This document shows positions 61,726-64,000 of a stretch of DNA of 64,000 bases, piece after piece; position 1 is the first letter of the stretch, and each line of letters starts with the position of its first letter. Source of the DNA: Gracilimonas sp. (GTDB lineage: Bacteria; Bacteroidota; Rhodothermia; Balneolales; Balneolaceae); assembly GCF_014762685.1 (NCBI RefSeq), contig NZ_JABURM010000008.1, positions 186,001 to 250,000 of the forward strand. The letters are read 5' to 3'. The notes beneath the pieces were generated by a model. The model saw only the letters and a list, made by a program, of their open reading frames with translations. It did no database searches and was not told where the DNA came from. Made by a program: the position numbers and the translations under genes.

Positions 61726-61784
61726 TTCACCCCGGGAGTTTTTTAAATTCACTGAGGGTAAATTATTATTTCACTCTGGGTGAA
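61726..61784. repeat. Three TTCAC...GGG direct repeats at exact 22-bp spacing
   Basis: TTCACCCCGGGA (61726), TTCACTGAGGGT (61748) and TTCACTCTGGGT (61770): consensus TTCACNNNGGGW. The spacing is 22 bases twice, about two helical turns. The third copy is also an inverted repeat, TTCAC-TCTGG-GTGAA. Located between convergent genes, so a promoter role is not obvious. Confidence 0.7.
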
Positions 61785-61817
61785 TGAATGCATTCTTCTT
61801 AATCCTTATTCCGGGAT

Positions 61818-62204
61818 CTACTTTCTCTTGTAGCGAAGGTTCTTCAAGGTTTGCCTCAATTTTTTGTCAGGAAGGTAATTGAGGCGGACGTTATTGAAAT
61901 CAGCCCCGGAAATACGGGTGATGTCTTCCAAAACCCCGCTGCTGGCAACAACGCGGAAGGTTCCGATACCATCCAGCTTTACGATATTTCCGTCTGCAAG
62001 CTCAAGGGGTATCAGGTCACTGACTGCGGTCAGCACGCCGGCAACGTCGGCCGGACTCATCGTGGACATTTTTGAGATCTTTTCCTGTAATTCATAGGTA
62101 TTTACGGTTCTATTGCTCACCAAGCGGGCAAACTTTACTTTTTCCCCCTCCCATCTTGAGCCGGGAGGCCCCTGTTGTTTTATAACGATATACGGTACTG
62201 CCAT
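61818..62204 (-). CDS. HU-related DNA-binding protein (Bacteroidota-type histone-like)
   Basis: 128 residues. N-terminal extension MAVPYIVIKQQGPPGSRWEG precedes the HU/IHF-like core (VKFARLVSNRTVNTYELQEKISKMSTMSPADVAGVLTAVSDLIPLE), then ADGNIVKLDGIGTFRVVASS. This is the TIGR01201-type HU-related family found mainly in Bacteroidetes, probably a nucleoid-associated protein that bends DNA. It lacks the canonical long basic arms of HU (PxR), so DNA contacts are uncertain. The gene is preceded by a stuttered element at 62315-62413 and is convergent with the DUF6265 gene. Confidence 0.85.
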   Translation of the reverse strand: MAVPYIVIKQQGPPGSRWEGEKVKFARLVSNRTVNTYELQEKISKMSTMSPADVAGVLTAVSDLIPLELADGNIVKLDGIGTFRVVASSGVLEDITRISGADFNNVRLNYLPDKKLRQTLKNLRYKRK

Positions 62205-62314
62205 TGTAATCAGGTTTGTTCTGGTTTAACAGTTAGAGCAGTTAAAACTGCATTCCTTACAAAATTTCTGATTTTTTTTGCGGTAATCCCCCCGGACGAG
62301 CGGGAAGCAAAGAG

Positions 62315-62413
62315 TTTGAACCATGATTTATGGGATTTTCTTGATTACCGGGATTCTACTATTTCATGATAAAAATCATGGTCATCCCGGCCATCCTTAA
62401 AACCTTGGTTCAA
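62315..62413. repeat. Imperfect stuttered palindrome (GATTTATGGGATTTTC type)
   Basis: TTTGAACCATGATTTATGGG then ATTTTCTTGATTACCGGGAT pair with the complement of CATGGTCATCCCGGCCATCC then TTAAAACCTTGGTTCAAA. Both arms end in TTTGAACCA / TGGTTCAAA. It fills the gap between the HU-like and mscL genes. Confidence 0.65.
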
Positions 62414-62450
62414 ATACCATAGGGTACAGGAACGTTATAACCGAAATATG

Positions 62451-62864
62451 CTACTTCCTCAACAAATCCCGGATTTCTGTCAACAGCACTTCCTCCTTAC
62501 TCGGCTCGGCGGGCTTGGGTTCAGGCTTTTCTTCTTCTTTTTTCATGAAGTTGTTATATACCCGCACTACCATAAAGATCGCAGCTGAGACAATCAGAAA
62601 TGTAATGATGGTATTGATGAAGGCCCCGTAGTTTATCGTCACCGCCTGCAGGGTTCCATCCGCCAGCATCTGTTCAGCTATCTGGAATTTTAGTTCGGCA
62701 AAATCGACCCCCGCTATTAAGTACCCCACAGGCGGCATGACAATATCATTTACAAAGGATTTCACAATAGCCCCAAAATAGGTAGCCATAATTAATCCCA
62801 CCGCCAGTTCAATTACATTACCGCGGGAGACAAACGTTTTAAATTCTTGGATTAGATCTTTCAT
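62451..62864 (-). CDS. mscL: Large-conductance mechanosensitive channel
   Basis: 137 residues. MKDLIQEFKTFVSRGNVIELAVGLIMATYFGAIVKSFVNDIVMPPVGYLI is the cytoplasmic helix plus TM1 with the Gly/Ala-rich packing; TM2 (INTIITFLIVSAAIFMVVRVYN) follows, then a charged C-terminal helix KEEEKPEPKPAEPSKEEVLL. The homopentameric channel opens under hypo-osmotic shock to release solutes from the cytoplasm. Single gene with no abnormal features; normal length. Confidence 0.97.
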   Translation of the reverse strand: MKDLIQEFKTFVSRGNVIELAVGLIMATYFGAIVKSFVNDIVMPPVGYLIAGVDFAELKFQIAEQMLADGTLQAVTINYGAFINTIITFLIVSAAIFMVVRVYNNFMKKEEEKPEPKPAEPSKEEVLLTEIRDLLRK

Positions 62865-62925
62865 GTATTTTTTTTATTTCTTGTTTTGTTTTAGATGAAT
62901 TGGTGAATTGAGCTTCTTCATCATT

Positions 62926-62949
62926 GAATATTCGATATTCGATATTCAC
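62926..62949. repeat. Tandem stutter TATTCGA in the mscL / YkoF-like divergent region
   Basis: GAATATTCGATATTCGATAT then TCAC: three copies of the 7-8-base word (A)TATTCG. Another solo stuttered word in a promoter region. Confidence 0.7.
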
Positions 62950-62978
62950 TTAAATTAGCCTCTTTACTGCTTCTGTTT

Positions 62979-62986
62979 TATCTTTG
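62979..62986 (+). promoter_or_regulatory. -7 box (TATCTTTG) 10 bases before the YkoF-like ATG
   Basis: TATCTTTG matches TAnnTTTG exactly and ends at 62986; the ATG is at 62997. The transcript start would be a few bases from the ATG, again close to leaderless. Confidence 0.45.
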
Positions 62987-62996
62987 GTTCAAATTA

Positions 62997-63269
62997 ATGA
63001 CTCAAAATATTAGAAATACCCCTATGAAAACCATTGCCCAGCTCACTTACATTCCTTTATCCCAAGAAGACCCCAGAGAAAAAGTACAGGAATTGCTGGA
63101 GCATCTTGCCCAATATGATGTTGATATTGAAGTTGGCTATCTGTCCACAACTATTATCGGAGCACCCAAAGTTGTTTTTGAAGTAATCGAAGACCTTTAT
63201 GATATCATGTCGATGGAAACCGCAAAATTTCGCTTCCAGGTAGATCTTTTAAGCCCTTCTAACGAATAG
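62997..63269 (+). CDS. YkoF/MTH1187-like small protein (ferredoxin-like fold, possible thiamine-binding type)
   Basis: 90 residues (alternative inner ATG at 63024). AQLTYIPLSQEDPREKVQELLEHLAQYDVDIEVGYLSTTIIGAPKVVFEVIEDLYDIM gives a strand-helix-strand-strand-helix pattern seen in YkoF/MTH1187-like domains, with the conserved G-x-x-x-T-x-I-x-G-x-x-x-x-V. Some members bind thiamine or hydroxymethylpyrimidine. I did not recognise a closer match. The stop TAG opens a stuttered palindrome that also contains the stop of the PhoH gene. Confidence 0.55.
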   Translation: MTQNIRNTPMKTIAQLTYIPLSQEDPREKVQELLEHLAQYDVDIEVGYLSTTIIGAPKVVFEVIEDLYDIMSMETAKFRFQVDLLSPSNE

Positions 63270-63319
63270 GTACAAGAGGTTAGGTTCAAGCTGCAAGAAC
63301 TTCTTGAACCTTGAACCTA
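63267..63319. repeat. Stuttered palindrome (TAGGTTCAAG) starting at both stop codons
   Basis: The left side starts at the TAG (63267-63269): TAGGTACAAGAGGTTAGGTT then CAAGCTGCAAGAACTT. The right side, on the other strand, starts at the PhoH TAG (63317-63319 complement): TAGGTTCAAGGTTCAAGAAG. The words TAGGT(T/A)CAAG are shared, so each arm begins at a stop codon. Confidence 0.85.
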
Positions 63320-64000
63320 CAATAACTTACTCGCCAGGTTTGCCAGATCCGAACGCTCTCCCTTTTCGAGGTTTATATGCGCATACAGATCATGGTTGTG
63401 CATTCGGTCCACTAAATAGCTGAGGCCGTTGCTTTGTGCATCCAGATAAGGTGTATCGATCTGGAAGATATCCCCGGTGAACACGACTTTGGTATTCTCA
63501 CCCGCCCGGGTAATAATCGTCTTCACTTCATGCGGGGTGAGGTTTTGAGCCTCATCAATAATAAATATCACATTCGACAGGCTACGCCCGCGGATGTACG
63601 CCAGCGGGACGATCCGGAGCTTGTCCGTCTGCAGCATCTCATCAATTTTCTTGAATGGTTTACTACTTTCCTTGTACTGGTTTTTGATGAAGCTCAGATT
63701 ATCCCAAAGCGGCTGCATATACGGATCAATTTTTTGATTGGCATCACCAGGTAAAAAACCAATGTCTTTATTACTCAGCGGTACAATAGGACGCGCCAGA
63801 TACACCTGCTTAAAATTACTTCGCTGTTCCAGTGCCGAAGCCAGGGCCAATAATGTTTTTCCGGTTCCGGCCGCTCCGGTTATGGTAGTACATAAAATAT
63901 TTGGATTCTGAAGTGCATGTAAGGCAAAAGTCTGTTCTGCATTTTTAGGCTGAATGCCATATGCATGCATTTTATCTACCACTTCCACCATCTCACTTTT
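63317..64000 (-). CDS. PhoH-family ATPase, C-terminal part (PIN-PhoH/YlaK type; 5' end beyond window)
   Basis: At least 227 residues; the frame is open to the window edge. Walker [19 protein letters not shown] (near the visible start), [30 protein letters not shown], Walker [51 protein letters not shown] are all classic PhoH features. Proteins of this type usually carry an N-terminal PIN ribonuclease domain, here off-window. They act in RNA quality control or stress. The visible part is intact. Confidence 0.9.
   Translation of the reverse strand, partial: KSEMVEVVDKMHAYGIQPKNAEQTFALHALQNPNILCTTITGAAGTGKTLLALASALEQRSNFKQVYLARPIVPLSNKDIGFLPGDANQKIDPYMQPLWDNLSFIKNQYKESSKPFKKIDEMLQTDKLRIVPLAYIRGRSLSNVIFIIDEAQNLTPHEVKTIITRAGENTKVVFTGDIFQIDTPYLDAQSNGLSYLVDRMHNHDLYAHINLEKGERSDLANLASKLL

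Overview
The window (about 64 kb, moderately AT-rich, no rRNA, tRNA or CRISPR seen) looks like a chromosomal segment of a Gram-negative member of the Bacteroidota/Balneolota/Rhodothermota side of the tree. Signs are a SusC/SusD pair, a second TonB-dependent receptor, many Cys-anchored lipoproteins, a Bacteroidota-type DUF5117 zinc metalloprotease, an HU-related protein of the Bacteroidota type, few Shine-Dalgarno sites, and several -7 boxes of the TAnnTTTG form. A marine or saline Balneolaceae-like organism fits (sodium symporter, Na/Ca-type exchanger, proton-translocating transhydrogenase), but genus is not readable from sequence alone.

Layout. 1-3.6 kb: tail of a WbqC-like gene, a 39-residue membrane peptide abutting a sodium:solute symporter, a decayed VapBC toxin-antitoxin pair and a sterol-desaturase-family membrane hydroxylase. 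3.7-14.3 kb: secreted protein/peptide acquisition block (sortilin-type propeller protein, DUF5117 metalloprotease, SusD, SusC). 14.5-24.9 kb: hydrolase, RluB-type pseudouridine synthase with ScpB, an M14-like deacylase, a glutamate-cysteine-ligase-like protein fused to CBS domains, PriA, a four-helix-bundle gene enclosed by inverted repeats, YifB. 25-32.6 kb: DUF4342 protein, TrxB, three-gene PntA1-PntA2-PntB transhydrogenase, FKBP lipoprotein, KatG. 33-42 kb: methyltransferase, GIY-YIG protein and a divergent cluster (Gfo/Idh/MocA, DUF1080, Gluconate_2-dh3 subunit, GMC oxidoreductase, two TIM-barrel isomerases, NupG-like transporter) that reads as a 3-keto-glycoside pathway. 42-64 kb: M1 aminopeptidase, MFS transporter, aspartate-semialdehyde dehydrogenase, two paralogous PH-like small proteins, a 2010-residue secreted protein with six lamin-tail domains, a TonB receptor, MurI, cation exchanger, OPT transporter, HU-like protein, MscL, a YkoF-like protein and the C-terminal part of a PhoH ATPase.

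The most unusual signal is not a gene. At least a dozen intergenic sites carry stuttered short-word repeats, usually folded into long palindromes, with a different word at each site but one recurring style. Many begin at, or include, the stop codon of the adjacent gene. One pair of such arms (27 of 30 bases matching, inverted) encloses the four-helix-bundle (S23/Avd-like) gene, while the same word occurs solo as an 18-bp perfect hairpin between pntA1 and pntA2. A separate family of GC-richer REP-like elements occupies other gaps. Coordinates were read by eye; no database search was run, so family names rest on motif recognition.
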